A stretch of DNA of 64,000 nt, from the NCBI GenBank assembly GCA_964017045.1, contig OZ024806.1, positions 22,801,088 to 22,865,087 of the forward strand, in the 5' to 3' direction. This DNA comes from Omphiscola glabra (taxonomy: Eukaryota > Mollusca > Gastropoda > Lymnaeidae). Below the pieces are notes generated by a model, which saw only the letters and a program-made list of their open reading frames with translations, did not search any database and was not told the DNA's origin. The translations under genes and the position numbers were made by a program. Positions 53,481-64,000 of the stretch are shown one piece after another (positions within the stretch are counted from its first letter, which is position 1; each line of letters begins with the position of its first letter).

Positions 53481-54119
53481 ATTATTATACATATTTACAT
53501 GTCCACCTAGATGCAAGCAACAGGTGTAAAGTCCGTCACTTATGTTAGATTAATTAGATATAGATTTATATCTATCTTATATGATTTGAGTATGGAAAAG
53601 AATCCAAGTGGCAGAAAATTTTAATATAACATTTCTATCATCAGGTTTCGCTTGTGGAAGGGGTATGGAAACTATGATTTCAGAACCGCTATCATTAATT
53701 GAGAACCAAAGGGAAGGGCGGAAGAATCGCAACGTCACATGCCTACAGAGGGTAGACCAATCATAGTTTGCTTTTTATGCCGGTCGTAATTAGGTGCTGC
53801 GTAGTGCTGTTTAGTGAGCCGTACCAAGATGTCTGAACTAGTGTGTTAAATACGCATTTTAACAGTTGCGCACCTGACGCGAATTAAGTTCAGTTCAAGC
53901 AACGTTGGCCTAAATTCGTCGGCGAAAAAATAAAGACAAATTAAAAAAAGTTAAATTTATAATGAAAGTCTAATTTTGGGAGCATTGCGTTCAGGTCATA
54001 ACACTCTGGATAAGCTGGGGGGGGGGGGGGGGGGCTGAAATAATACAAAACAGTAGACGTATATCCCTGGAAGACTGCAACGGTAACGCAGGCAACAGAG
54101 AATATAGAACGGATGTTTC
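53481..54119. other. No gene; long G tract
   Basis: Unique sequence with an 18-G homopolymer near 54019. Confidence 0.5.
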
Positions 54120-54365
54120 GCATGTCTTGTTTCGTCTGCTTTGTTTCGGCTTTTGGTTTCGGCTGTTCTGTTTCGGCTCTTTTGTTTCGGCTGATTTGAT
54201 TTGGCTTGCTTTGGCTGATTTTTTTCGACTGATTTGTTGTGGCTGTTTTGTTTCGACCGTTTTGTTTTGGCTGTTTTGTTTCCACTGTTTTGTTTCGACT
54301 CTTTTTGTTTCGGCTGATTTGTTTTTGGCTGGTTTTTTTCGGCTTTTTGTTTCGTCTTTACAGGT
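54120..54365. repeat. TTTCGGCTGTTTTG minisatellite
   Basis: About 15-bp degenerate units of TTTTGTTTCGGCTG. Confidence 0.85.
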
Positions 54366-54550
54366 TTTCCACTACCCGTCTATTATATTTCTTTGTCGGG
54401 CAAATGTATACACTTATTAATTGTGGAATGGATCATTATATATGACATAAGGCAAAGTAACAAAATGCAATTATATCATTACCAATAACCTAACAAGTAA
54501 AACAAAATCTCTTCACAACGCGTTGACATTGCAGGTACAATTGAAATTGC

Positions 54551-54690
54551 ACATTATAAAATGGCGTCGGCGGGCCGTCGAGCTAGTACCAAGTTCTTAA
54601 TGGGATCCCCAAAGCACCCCCCATCCCAAACACGAGTATCGGGCCACGAAGCGGCACGTCGAGAATCTCCCGTGGCCAGGACTGTACAGA
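54551..54690 (+). mobile_element. Unnamed GC-rich dispersed element, diverged copy
   Basis: Shares GGCGTCGGCGGGCCGTCGAG and TTCTTAATG with the two other copies. It then diverges but keeps a hairpin (GGCCACG and CGTGGCC stems). Boundaries uncertain. Confidence 0.45.
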
Positions 54691-55044
54691 GTGTATATCT
54701 AATCTTTAAATATAGCCTATCGATAGACACGTTAAGTCAGGGAATACAATTTAGGGACAATAAATATTCCAAATCTTCAGATTTTCACGGACATACAATG
54801 TTTCTATGGATGTTTTATGTTTAAATAAGCTAGTTGGCTGAAACAATGAAGCTAAAAATAACAATAATTCCGTTATCCGAAAAATCATGTTTCTAAAACT
54901 ATGAGCCTATTTTATAATGCTATGGCAGTCTCGTCAGTATTGAATTTCTCCGGCTTAAGATCGTACACGCTTATAGCAAGCGAGAAGAAATCACACAATT
55001 TGAGATCTTCCTTTTTGTTCCGATTCAGTTGAATGATGCATACT

Positions 55045-55220
55045 GCCTCATTATGTACAGACATTCAATCGTTCTTGATCATAGTTACGGACATCTAATA
55101 GCTCTTGATGATATTTACAAACATCCAATATTTTGAAGACATGTACGGACATCCGTTATGATGACATTTACGGGCATCCACTAGTTCTTAATGGCATTTA
55201 AGGACATCCAATAGTTCTGC
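55045..55220. repeat. Degenerate 35-40-bp repeat
   Basis: Words GGACATCCAATAGTTCTTGA and GACATTTACGGACATCC repeat about four times. Confidence 0.75.
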
Positions 55221-55289
55221 ACGAATCAGTACAGTTTTTGTTTTATAAGTTCATTCGCGGCTGTTCCTGTCACATGTTTAAGCGACCGA

Positions 55290-55415
55290 CGTAGAACAGA
55301 ACAGTTGTGGTAGTGACCATTGTCCAGCTGCTAAGACTGAGCAGTTGTGGTAGTTACCATTGTCCAGCTGCTAAGACTGAGCAGTTGTGGTAGTGAACAC
55401 TGTCCAGCTACTAGA
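55290..55415. repeat. 42-bp minisatellite, 3 copies
   Basis: Units with GAGCAGTTGTGGTAGTKACC and CAGCTGCTAAGACT. Confidence 0.9.
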
Positions 55416-55923
55416 TTGTATCTATCCTACTATTTATCATTTACAACTTTAGACTTCACAAAGTTATCCCTAATCCCTATCCCTTACTTTATCCTTTACA
55501 CAGTATTTATTTTGCTGTATAAGTTTATGAACTTACTAATAGTTTTTAAGGAAAACAATATACATATATTTCTTCGCTTTTTAAAAAAAAAATTCTCGGC
55601 TAATTTCTAAAAAATAATTGTGTCCAAATTGTACGCGTTCACACTCCTGAGTTTGTTTCAAGCACTTGTAATTACTAGACACCGAGCGACATTGAGTGCA
55701 GTAGTATTCTTTACAACGCATTTGTTTGTAGTATGGGATAATGACCTTAGCGTCCAGACATTACACTTCACTTTGTGTTGTTGTCCAAAGTTGATATGGA
55801 TTAACATCCCTTAAATCAGAACCCCTTTACTTTTTTTCACCCCCACTCACCCCATTTCCAGGAAAATATTTCACCCACGCCCAACCCCATCCTTTTTTAG
55901 CTAAAACTACACCCCCCCACGCC

Positions 55924-56129
55924 CAGAGGCGTAGCTAGAGTGTTTGGCGACCGGGGACATGATTCGCGCCCGGGGACAAGGTTCATTTTAAAGCGCCCTC
56001 GTTTCCTTTTTTCAACTCTCAAACCCATTATTTGCATCAATAAAATAATAGCAAAGCACATTTTGACGCCCCTAACTAGATGGCGCCCGGGTACATCTGT
56101 ACCCCCTTGCCCCCTACGCTACGCCTCTG
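55924..56129. mobile_element. hAT-type MITE with CAGAGGCGTAGC inverted repeats
   Basis: Perfect 12-bp terminal inverted repeats (CAGAGGCGTAGC) enclose 206 bp with GGCGCCCGG-like subterminal motifs. Flanking 8-mers cccacgcc and cccactcc match at 7 of 8 positions, the hAT target-site length. No coding capacity. Confidence 0.75.
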
Positions 56130-56621
56130 CCCACTCCCCTAGCCCAACATATTTTGGATAAGAAAAGTGAGGGCAGATTCTCTGAGAAACACAAGCATTT
56201 TTCCGGCTACGTAATAAAATATATATACTAAATATAGCCCACCAAACATTGGCGACAGCAATGCGTGAACTTCCCTTCTACTAAAATTAATTGACAAAAC
56301 CTCAACTCAAGTAACGCACATTTAACAATCCCAATTTTCGCTACACAATTTTTATCTCACGCCCATGAACTATATTTAATATTCTGATTTCCCAAACACT
56401 TTTAAACCGAATATTTTTTACACCATACTTAAATTGAGACGGTTTCATTTTTCGAAAAAAAATATTACGCACCAAACGCAGATGCGTTATATAAAAAAAA
56501 ATATATCATTTAGCGTAGTTATCGGAATTACATTTTGCGGTACTACTGAACTGATTATTGAACCATACTTTCTTTCAAAAATATAGAATTATTTTTAATA
56601 TACTCTCAACACCACATTCGC
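56130..56621. other. No gene seen
   Basis: AT-rich spacer between the CAGAGGCGTAGC MITE and the 15-bp array. Confidence 0.5.
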
Positions 56622-56942
56622 TGATTAGGAAGCAGTTCATTAGGAAGCAGTCCATTAGGAAGCAGTCCATTAGGAAGCAGTCCATTAGGAAGCAGTCCAT
56701 TAGGAAGCAGTCCATTAGGAAGCAGTCCATTAGGAAGCAGTCCATTAGGAAGCAGTCCATTAGGAAGCAGTCCATTAGGAAGCAGTCCATTAGGAAGCAG
56801 TCCATTAGGAAGCAGTCCATTAGGAAGCAGTCCATTAGGAAGCAGTCCATTAGGAAGCAGTCCATTAGGAAGCAGTCCATTAGGAAGCAGTCCATTACGA
56901 AGCAGTCCATTAGGAAGCAGTCCATTAGGAAGCAGTCCACGA
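56622..56942. repeat. 15-bp minisatellite, about 21 copies
   Basis: Nearly perfect TAGGAAGCAGTCCAT units; the three long ORFs on both strands are artefacts. Confidence 0.95.
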
Positions 56943-58156
56943 GTCACACCAGAAGCGTAATATATATAAGAGATACATATAACATATTTTAACCAAAATA
57001 AAAGCGACGTCACGTTTTGGGGGGAAATCTGTAGATGTTATCCTTCAGGCCAGAATTTCTTTTTATAAAATTTGTTATCAATATAACAGTTCATAGTTTG
57101 AATTCCCCTCGTGACGATATTGCTTGGAAGTTTACACCAAAATCTATGTCAACATTTTTCTTCCGACCATTTACTCATAGAGTTCAAATTTTTAAAAATT
57201 TATTTCATGATTTCAAGAAATTATATTTAAAGTAATAAGTCCCCCAATATTAATATGCGGAAGGCCGACTTATGAAAGCGTCGGACCCTGACAGGGTAAC
57301 AACCTAGCAGGTGCCACAATCCGTGTTTTCTTGAGCGATTAGCACAGAGTTTGAGCAGACAGGGTTTTTTTTTAGAAGCTGAGAGGTAGTTGGGGGGGGG
57401 GGGGGGGATTGCGTCGTCTTCGCTGAGCGAGAAAACTGGCGCGCTTTACATCTCGCAGACACTTCACACTCGCACCTGCAGGGCGAGCGCCACCAACTTA
57501 TTTGAATTTAGCTTAAGTGTCTAATTTTTAAAAAATAAGCATTTTGAAATAAGGCCAAGAAAATCTCCAAAAAATGTTTTTTTTTTTTTTTGTTGTTGTT
57601 TTTTTTTTTCAATTTATTCCTCTTGTGTGTGTTTCGGGTTTATATCTCGTTCATTGCATTGAGTATCACGTATATACAAAAGTAACATGTATTTATTATA
57701 TACATAATAGTATTTTTAAAAATTTATTTTTTATTCAATTATAAAAATCTTACTGTTGTTTCTGTCATCAGGGTTTTTTGCGTGTGTGTTTGTTTGTTTT
57801 TCTTGTGTTTTTTTTCGGCGGGAGGTCGGGGAGAGGAGAGGGGTTTTGGTGGGGTTCATATCTAAATATATTGATGTTCTTAATCGCGTGATATTATGTA
57901 TTTTTTTTTTAATCTGCCTCAATTTTTCGAAAAAGTGTAAATGATCTCCCTTCTCGCTCAGTTTTCAACATTTTTATAAAATAATTTTGCAATACCGTAC
58001 ATACATAACAAAATGTGCTGTAAAATATTTTTACTAAATGACATGTTTTTAATAAATTGTTTCGACCACAACGATTTTCGCAAACAAAGAATTCAACAAA
58101 AATACCAAGAAAATACAAGGAATATACAAGGAAAATACAAGGAAAATTCAACTTAC
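56943..58156. other. No gene; GC-rich patch
   Basis: Mostly AT-rich. A GC-rich patch at about 57250-57500 with a 16-G tract is unexplained. It lies in the presumed first intron downstream of the signal exon. Confidence 0.4.
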
Positions 58157-58279
58157 ATTCTTGACGTCAAGGGGAGCCGCTACAATCCCACAAGATAACA
58201 TCAAAGTCCATGACATGAAGGATGTCACTGCCACGTGAGGAAGTATCCTCAGTGCGGTTTTGGCCATGGCTCGTGCCAT
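58157..58279 (-). CDS. Candidate first coding exon with signal peptide
   Basis: An ATG followed by 41 open codons and a perfect GTAAGT donor in phase 0. The peptide begins MARAMAK, has a hydrophobic core (FMSWTLMLSCGIVA) and a plausible signal-peptidase site before APLDVKN. No following exon was found on this strand before the astacin propeptide exon at 21106, which starts in phase 0 and lacks a signal peptide. Joining the two is therefore attractive but would imply a 37-kb intron. Alternatively it starts an unrelated secreted protein whose other exons were missed. Confidence 0.5.
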
Positions 58280-58439
58280 GTTATGTGTCTCAAAGTTCAA
58301 TATCCTGCCGACGAGTTTGGTGTGCCTGGGATAATTATATCCTCAATCCAATACAATGTTGCTCGCGCGTACCATCCTGTGCAGAATTGTGTCTGATTAT
58401 AAAATCCTTTTTTTTTTTTGACGAAAATTTGTCTGAATG

Positions 58440-58690
58440 AAATGTGTTTTTGTGAAGAGCAATGTTCTGAGTACTAAATCCTGGGTGAAGAGCAATGCAC
58501 TGAGTACAATATCCTTTAAGAAGAGCAATGTGTCTGTAAACAATGTTTTTTTCCCCAAACCAATTATATCTGAAGCACTGTATCCTTGATCCAATCTAAT
58601 GTGTCCAAAACAACATATCTTTATCCCATCGAATGTGTTCGAATCGCAATATCCTTATCCAATCCGATGTGTCTCTCAGGCATGACTTTT
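58440..58690. repeat. Degenerate 30-40-bp repeat
   Basis: Repeating words GAAGAGCAATGT, AATATCCTT and CCAATCYAATGTGTC. Confidence 0.65.
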
Positions 58691-59084
58691 AGCCAACATG
58701 ACCTTGTTTATCTCACTCCCCAAAGCTGTCATTTCCCTGACACCCTGACAAATCAGGCCCCCAGGCAATGTTTACCTTGTTATCGTCTGTTTTATCCATG
58801 GCCTAGTAAACACGAGGTATAAAAAAATAATTTGGTAAACAAAATGTGCTTGAAATATTTGTATGGCCTTGACCTTGATTATTTAACTTGGACATATTTA
58901 TGAACTCTTTTAATTAAAACACTTTCGGAAGTAAGCACCTTTAAAAAGCCCCGCTGAATGAGTGGAAATCTACAATTAGGTGTTAAATACTTGTGACACT
59001 GTTTAGAAGCACTAAGCAATAGTGGCAGTTCCAAGAAGGATTACTTAGTGCGCCTACAATTTGTTTGCAATCATGTAAATAGTT

Positions 59085-59340
59085 AATTGTTAATCATAGT
59101 AGGCTGCTTGTATTAAGCAGAGTTTGCTGTTTATACAAATTATAGTGTTCTGTTTACGTAAATTAGAGTGTGCTGCTTATATAACTTAGAGTTTGCTGTT
59201 TATATAATTTAGTGTACTGTTTATATAAATTAGAGTGTGCTACTAATATAAATCAGAGTGTGCTGCTTATATAAATTATAGTGTGATGTTTATATAAATT
59301 AGAGTGTGCTGTTTATATAAATCAGAGTGTGCTGTTTGAG
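59085..59340. repeat. AT-rich 22-27-bp minisatellite
   Basis: Degenerate units of TATATAAATTAGAGTGTGCT. Confidence 0.85.
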
Positions 59341-59529
59341 CAGGGAATTTCTTTCAAATCCATATTAATAAATGTAATATTATCCATGAATGTTTCCCTC
59401 TACGTTAATATAGGTTCTGCCCACCTCGTGTAAACAAAAGATTATTCCCCCCTAGTGTCAACACAAGATTATGACTACGCTTAGCTAAACAAGCCAACGG
59501 CTTTGGGGTGAGCAGAACAAGTGCACATT

Positions 59530-59747
59530 GTATCATAAGAGAGTTGGACTGCGACTGTATCAATCGGGCGGTCCGGTCCTTCAATGCGCGTTGAGATTAA
59601 AGCCAGAGTCCAAACAACAGGTCGACCTCGGGCCTCCTCCCCGGTGGATTGTCCTATTCCGGGGGCAGTGGATTATAACGCGATTTCCGTGGATAGTTTT
59701 GGTTCGTTTCACTTTCTCCCACGGGGATTAAAACTGTCTTAAAACAT
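59530..59747 (+). other. Possible 5' exon of an uncharacterised transcript
   Basis: A GC- and CpG-rich island in AT-rich surroundings that ends at a perfect GTAAGT donor (59748). All frames contain stops before the donor, so it would be untranslated. It lies head-to-head with the signal-peptide exon 1.3 kb away, which suggests a shared promoter region. The start coordinate is arbitrary. Confidence 0.25.
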
Positions 59748-60269
59748 GTAAGTGTTGGTCTCTTTCAGACGTGTCCTACAACCGAAAGGTAGCAATCACT
59801 TCTTACTTCAAAATTATGCTGGCTTCTCATTGTAGATGTATCACTTCACAATAACGGCTGGCGTGTTCTATTATTTTAAAATCATTTTATGAAACCAATT
59901 ACGAAAGGCATTGGTGAAATATAAATGTTGAAAAGCGTGGTAATTTTTTTCCTTTCCTTCAAATGATAACCTCGTAATATGTATTCTGTGCACTTTAAAC
60001 CTTAAAGAATCTTTTCTTATCCAGTTCTTTGGGGTATTTTTTTTTTTTTTTGGGTGTTTGTGTTAAACTATCTCCATTATTAAAAACTTAAGTCTGATGT
60101 CTGATTTCCAAAGATTACAAGAACCCTAATTGTTTTTTATAGTGTTATACAGCTTTTAGGTTTAGAAAGTTATTTAAGCAGGAAAAGTAACTAAAATGTA
60201 ACGTTCACTGAAAGTCTGTGAAAGTATCTCCTAACGGAACCTTTACATTGGATCGCTTATATGTTTCAG

Positions 60270-60406
60270 CAGTGTTTTCTCTTTGTGCGAGGTCAGCTGT
60301 TCCAATAGAACGCATGGCAAACTCCAGTCTTGGGGGCGTCGGTGGCTTGGACAAGATGCGAAAGTCGAGCACAAAAACAAAGTAACTCCGGCATACTTCT
60401 CTGAGC
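60270..60406 (+). other. Possible second exon of the same transcript
   Basis: Bounded by ATGTTTCAG and a GTGAGT donor. One frame is fully open for 45 codons but has no ATG. Another contains a short ORF (MANSSLGGVGGLDKMRKSST) ending at TAA. Coding status unknown; it could be a non-coding transcript. Confidence 0.22.
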
Positions 60407-60644
60407 GTGAGTTACATCCCTTGTTCTTTTAAAATCTGTGGATAAGATTTCATTTTTTTTTTAAATTGATTATTTGATAAGTGTGAAGGGAAATGTTCAG
60501 TGTGTGAACAAAGTTCATACTTTTAGTCAGTGGTTCGCAAAACTGTGAATGTGTCTTATTGCGAAGATGTGAATGAGAAAAGAGAAATGTACATAAAATG
60601 TGGTCATGTCTTAAATGGTTTCATGAATAGTATTTGAAAGCAGG

Positions 60645-60965
60645 GAGCTGAAAATATTGAGCCGGGAGTTGTACAAATTAAACAGGTATTGTACACATTA
60701 AACAAGGAGTTGTGTATATTCAAAAGATAGCTGTACACATTAGACAGGGAGTTGTACACATTAAACTGGGAGTTGTACACATTAAACAGGGAGTTTTACA
60801 CGTTAAACTGCGAGTTGTACATATTAAACAGGGAGTTGTACACATTAAACAGGGAGTTGTACACATTAAACTGGGAGTTATACACAATAAACAGAGAGTT
60901 GTACATATTAAATAGGGAGTTGTACACACATTGAACAGTAAGTTGTACACATTAAACATGGAGCT
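60645..60965. repeat. 21-bp minisatellite, about 15 copies
   Basis: Units of GGGAGTTGTACACATTAAAC; ORFs on both strands are artefacts. Confidence 0.93.
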
Positions 60966-61059
60966 GCATACTTTAAAACAACGACTCTATTTAATCACAA
61001 CTAGTACATTATACTTTCTGATATTTTGTCCTATTTGTTTACGCAATAAATCTTGTGCC

Positions 61060-62090
61060 ATAATGTGCAATGCTCGTTGTTGGCATGCGCAATGCTCGTT
61101 GATGGCATGTGAAATGCTCTTTGTGGCATGTGAAATGCTCGTTGTAGGCATGTGCAATGCTCTTTGTAGGTATGTGCAATGCTCGTTGTAGGCATGTGCA
61201 ATGCTCGTTGTAGGCATGTGCAATGCTCGCTGTAGGCATGTGCAATGCTCGTTGTAGGCATGTGCAATGCTCGTTGTAGGCATGTGCAATGCTCGCTGTT
61301 GGCATGTGCAATGCTCGTTGTAGGCATGTGCAATGCTCCTTGTTGTCATGTGCAATGCTCGTTGTTGGCATGTGAAATGCTCCTTGTTGTCATGTGCAAT
61401 GCTCGTTGTAGGCATGTGCAATGCTCGTTGTAGGCATGTGCAATGCTCGTTGTAGGCATGTGCAATGCTCGCTGTTGGCATGTGTAATGCTCGTTGTTGT
61501 CATGTGCAATGCTCGTTGTTGGCATGTGCAATGCTCTTTGTGGCATGTGAAATGCTCGTTGTAGGCATGTGTAATGCTCTTTGTTGGCATGTGTAATGCT
61601 CGTTGTTGTCATGTGCAATGCTCGTTGTTGGCATGTGCAATGCTCTTTGTGGCATGTGAAATGCTCGTTGTAGGCATGTGCAATGCTCGTTGTAGGCATG
61701 TGCAATGCTCGTTGTAGGCATGTGCAATGCTCGTTGTAGGCATGTGCAATACTCGTTGTTGGCATGTGCAATGCTCGTTGTAGGCATGTGCAATGCTCCT
61801 TGTTGGCATGTGAAATGCTCGCTGTTGGCATGTGAAATGCTCGCTGTTGGCATGTGCAATGCTCCTTGTTGGCATGTGCAATGCTCGTTGTTGGCATGTG
61901 AAATGCTCGTTGTTGTCATGTGCAATGCTCGTTGATGGCATGCGCAATGCTAGCTGTTGGCATGTGAAATGCTCGTTGTTGTCATGTTAAATGCTCGTTG
62001 TTGGCATGTGCAATGCTCGTTGTTGTCATGTGCAATGCTTGTTGATGGCATGCGCAATGCTCGTTGTTGTCATGTGCAATGCTCGCTGTG
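61060..62090. repeat. 22-bp minisatellite, about 47 copies
   Basis: Units of CAATGCTCGTTGTAGGCATG with GTC/GGC and TAG/TTG variants. Many overlapping ORFs on both strands come only from repetition. Confidence 0.95.
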
Positions 62091-62099
62091 CCAACAGAC

Positions 62100-63433
62100 T
62101 AGAAAAGGCACACACAAAGCAAGACTGAATCAGTAAATGTCAACGGAACTACTAGCGGGAGAACTAATGTGCTAAAGCATATTAAAATATAGGTGCCAAC
62201 AATAATTAATAACCTTTCTTTAACACTAAAAATATGTGCTTGCCAGATTAAATGAGTCAGTTCAAAATGTACCACCGCTTTTTTCGGCTTCTTTATTTGT
62301 AGACATTTGTAGATTCCGGTCTTCGGTTTATTAGCGTAACAGAAAAAAATCTCGCATCAGGCGGAATTGAAATAAAATTACGAAGCCATATTTATTACAC
62401 AATTCAAAAATCAATGCTAATATAAAAAGAATTTTTTTACCTTTTCAAAAAAAACAAGAGCGTTTGTAATTTTTAATAACACACAAGCAAAAAAATCAAC
62501 AACCAACAAACAAACGAAAAATTGTTAACTGCAAAAAAAAAAAAAAAAATGGGAGAGATGAACCTATATAATAATTGGCCTCAGCCAACTTGTTAACAAC
62601 TGGGTAGATTGTTTTTGAAAGAGATTTCTTTACAGACTCCATGCTTCTTTTTTATCTGTTATGGTGAATCTTTTTCTTTACACGTAAATCCTCATTCGTT
62701 ACTTTTAAGCTGGTCGAATAAAAACAGGTTTATCTTATCAGATCATCAATCTGTTCATAAGTCACGATCAACATTTGCATACAAGGAGATATTTTATTTC
62801 ACAATGTTTTCCTGTAGGATTTTTTTTTTTTTTTAGACCCGTTAGCAGTATTTGTTAAAAATGTTATCTCAAGATGCTGCGTCCTGTTATCATTTGAACA
62901 GAAATTATATAAACAATTAAAACTTTTTTTGCCTTCAAGTAACAAGGTTGGTAACGAGAGTTTGGCGCTAATCACTTGCGTAGAGCTTCCCAGAATAGAT
63001 CGCGCATCAATTACCCTCTACCACAAATCTTTTTCTTGTCACGTGTGAAAACTAAAAAAAATGATTTTTAAAAATGCTGCGAAATGACTCGTTAGCTTCC
63101 GTAAAATTATGGGCGAATTGGGTTAATGAAGATGGCTTTATAAAATGTTGAATGAAATGAGCTTTGATATTGGTGTGCGGTGGTTGTGGTATAAGCAATA
63201 CAGTCTTCCACACCCCTTGGTGTGTGGTGGTTGTCTGGGACCATTTCAGAAGTCTTCATGTTATGACGAGCTAAGGGTATGGCTTAAAAAAACACTATTC
63301 CGGGTGAAATGGTGAGGAGCAGGAAAAGGTTGGTTTTGAAGTGGTGCAACTTAGTAGATGAGAAATTTAAGGGGGGTTTGGGGAGGTGGGAGTCATTGGA
63401 AAAGTTTAATGACAGAAACATGGATCATTAAAG
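62100..63433. other. No gene seen
   Basis: AT-rich, poly-A and poly-T tracts; no recognisable exon. Confidence 0.5.
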
Positions 63434-63490
63434 CAGCGGTTCTCAATCTTTTTTGTTGTTGTTGTCGTCTCCTATCCCCCCCCCCTCTGA
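63434..63490. mobile_element. hAT terminal fragment
   Basis: CAGCGGTTCTCAATCTTTTT has the form of a SPIN/Charlie-type end and is followed by a C-rich run. The rest of the element is not recognisable. Confidence 0.35.
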
Positions 63491-63744
63491 TTAAATTTTT
63501 TTATTAATAAGTATACGTCCCCCCTTTTCCTTTCCTCCCACTCACCCACCCACCCCAAAGCCAAAAAATGTATTAAGACATAGATTAGCTAATTAAATGA
63601 ATTAAGCATATAAATCTTATGAAGTTCATTCGCTTCTTCATGTTTAAACTTTTCAAGTTTTTTTCAGATTTAAAAAAAAAAAAATTAATATTGTAGCTAA
63701 AAGGAATCTCAAAAATGAACATGCAATATAATTTGTGGACTTTA

Positions 63745-63830
63745 ATACAACAATACGGTGTTCTCATTATTAATACAACAATACGGTGTTATTAATGAGA
63801 CAATATGGTGTTCTCATTATTACAACATTA
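63745..63830. repeat. 28-30-bp repeat, 3 copies
   Basis: Units with ACAATACGGTGTTCTCATTA. Confidence 0.8.
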
Positions 63831-64000
63831 CGAACATAGAGAAGAATGCGTTGGACGGCTTTACGCTTATAAACCACCGGAATCTGTGGTAAGAACTAAT
63901 TCTTAAGAAATCTATTGACATAAACATCCTTCCAGAATTTAAAATGACTAATGAAGAACATAGTCACATGACTACCGAAGCAGACATAACGTCGAATTGT

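Noticed and set aside
56558..57013. ORFs with KQSIR, DCFLM and GLLPN repeats
   Set aside because: A 15-bp array read in three frames; no initiation context or homology.
60987..61947. Overlapping ORFs of 100-183 codons on the minus strand
   Set aside because: Products of the 22-bp array, which rotates through all frames; not protein-like.

Overview
The window is eukaryotic, AT-rich and intron-rich. It is most likely from an animal of the mollusc/lophotrochozoan type, probably a gastropod. Reasons: short exons with GT..AG boundaries, a secreted astacin protease with EGF, CUB and TSP1 modules, many decayed non-LTR retrotransposon tails (RTE/Jockey/CR1-like, typical of lophotrochozoan genomes), several hAT-type miniature transposons, and dozens of unrelated minisatellites. 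No bacterial-style operons, tRNA, rRNA or CRISPR were seen. The species assignment is inference.

Layout. 1-7.3 kb: a retrotransposon fragment, MITE relics and two minisatellites. 7.3-21.1 kb (minus strand): a multi-exon astacin metalloprotease gene. All splice phases agree from propeptide to stop, and there are two alternative C-terminal exon cassettes: a Cys-rich tail ending at 9428, or TSP1 plus a Cys-rich tail ending at 7313. 24.7-33.3 kb (plus strand): a complete four-exon protein-kinase-like gene of 291 codons with degraded catalytic motifs (a likely pseudokinase). 36.1-37.2 kb: two weak candidate exons leading into a 6 kb array of 47-bp repeats (37.16-43.23 kb). 44.4-52.5 kb: a hAT transposon whose transposase remnant is invaded by about 6.4 kb of 31-bp repeats. 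52.5-53.5 kb: the 3' half of a CR1/L2-like element. 58.16-58.28 kb (minus strand): a signal-peptide-coding first exon whose phase and strand fit the start of the astacin gene, which would make the kinase a nested gene. 59.5-60.4 kb: two possible exons of an uncharacterised plus-strand transcript. 60.6-62.1 kb: two further minisatellites.

The protease would be secreted as a zymogen with an aspartate-switch propeptide and a furin-like site, and targeted by CUB/TSP1/Cys-rich modules chosen by splicing. The kinase-like protein is probably a cytosolic scaffold or regulator.

The most unusual signal is the density of unrelated local tandem arrays (more than 30). Several repeat units carry the splice donor or acceptor of the neighbouring exon, so the arrays appear to have grown from exon-intron junctions and now present tens to more than 100 decoy splice sites. 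All coordinates and reading frames were derived by eye.
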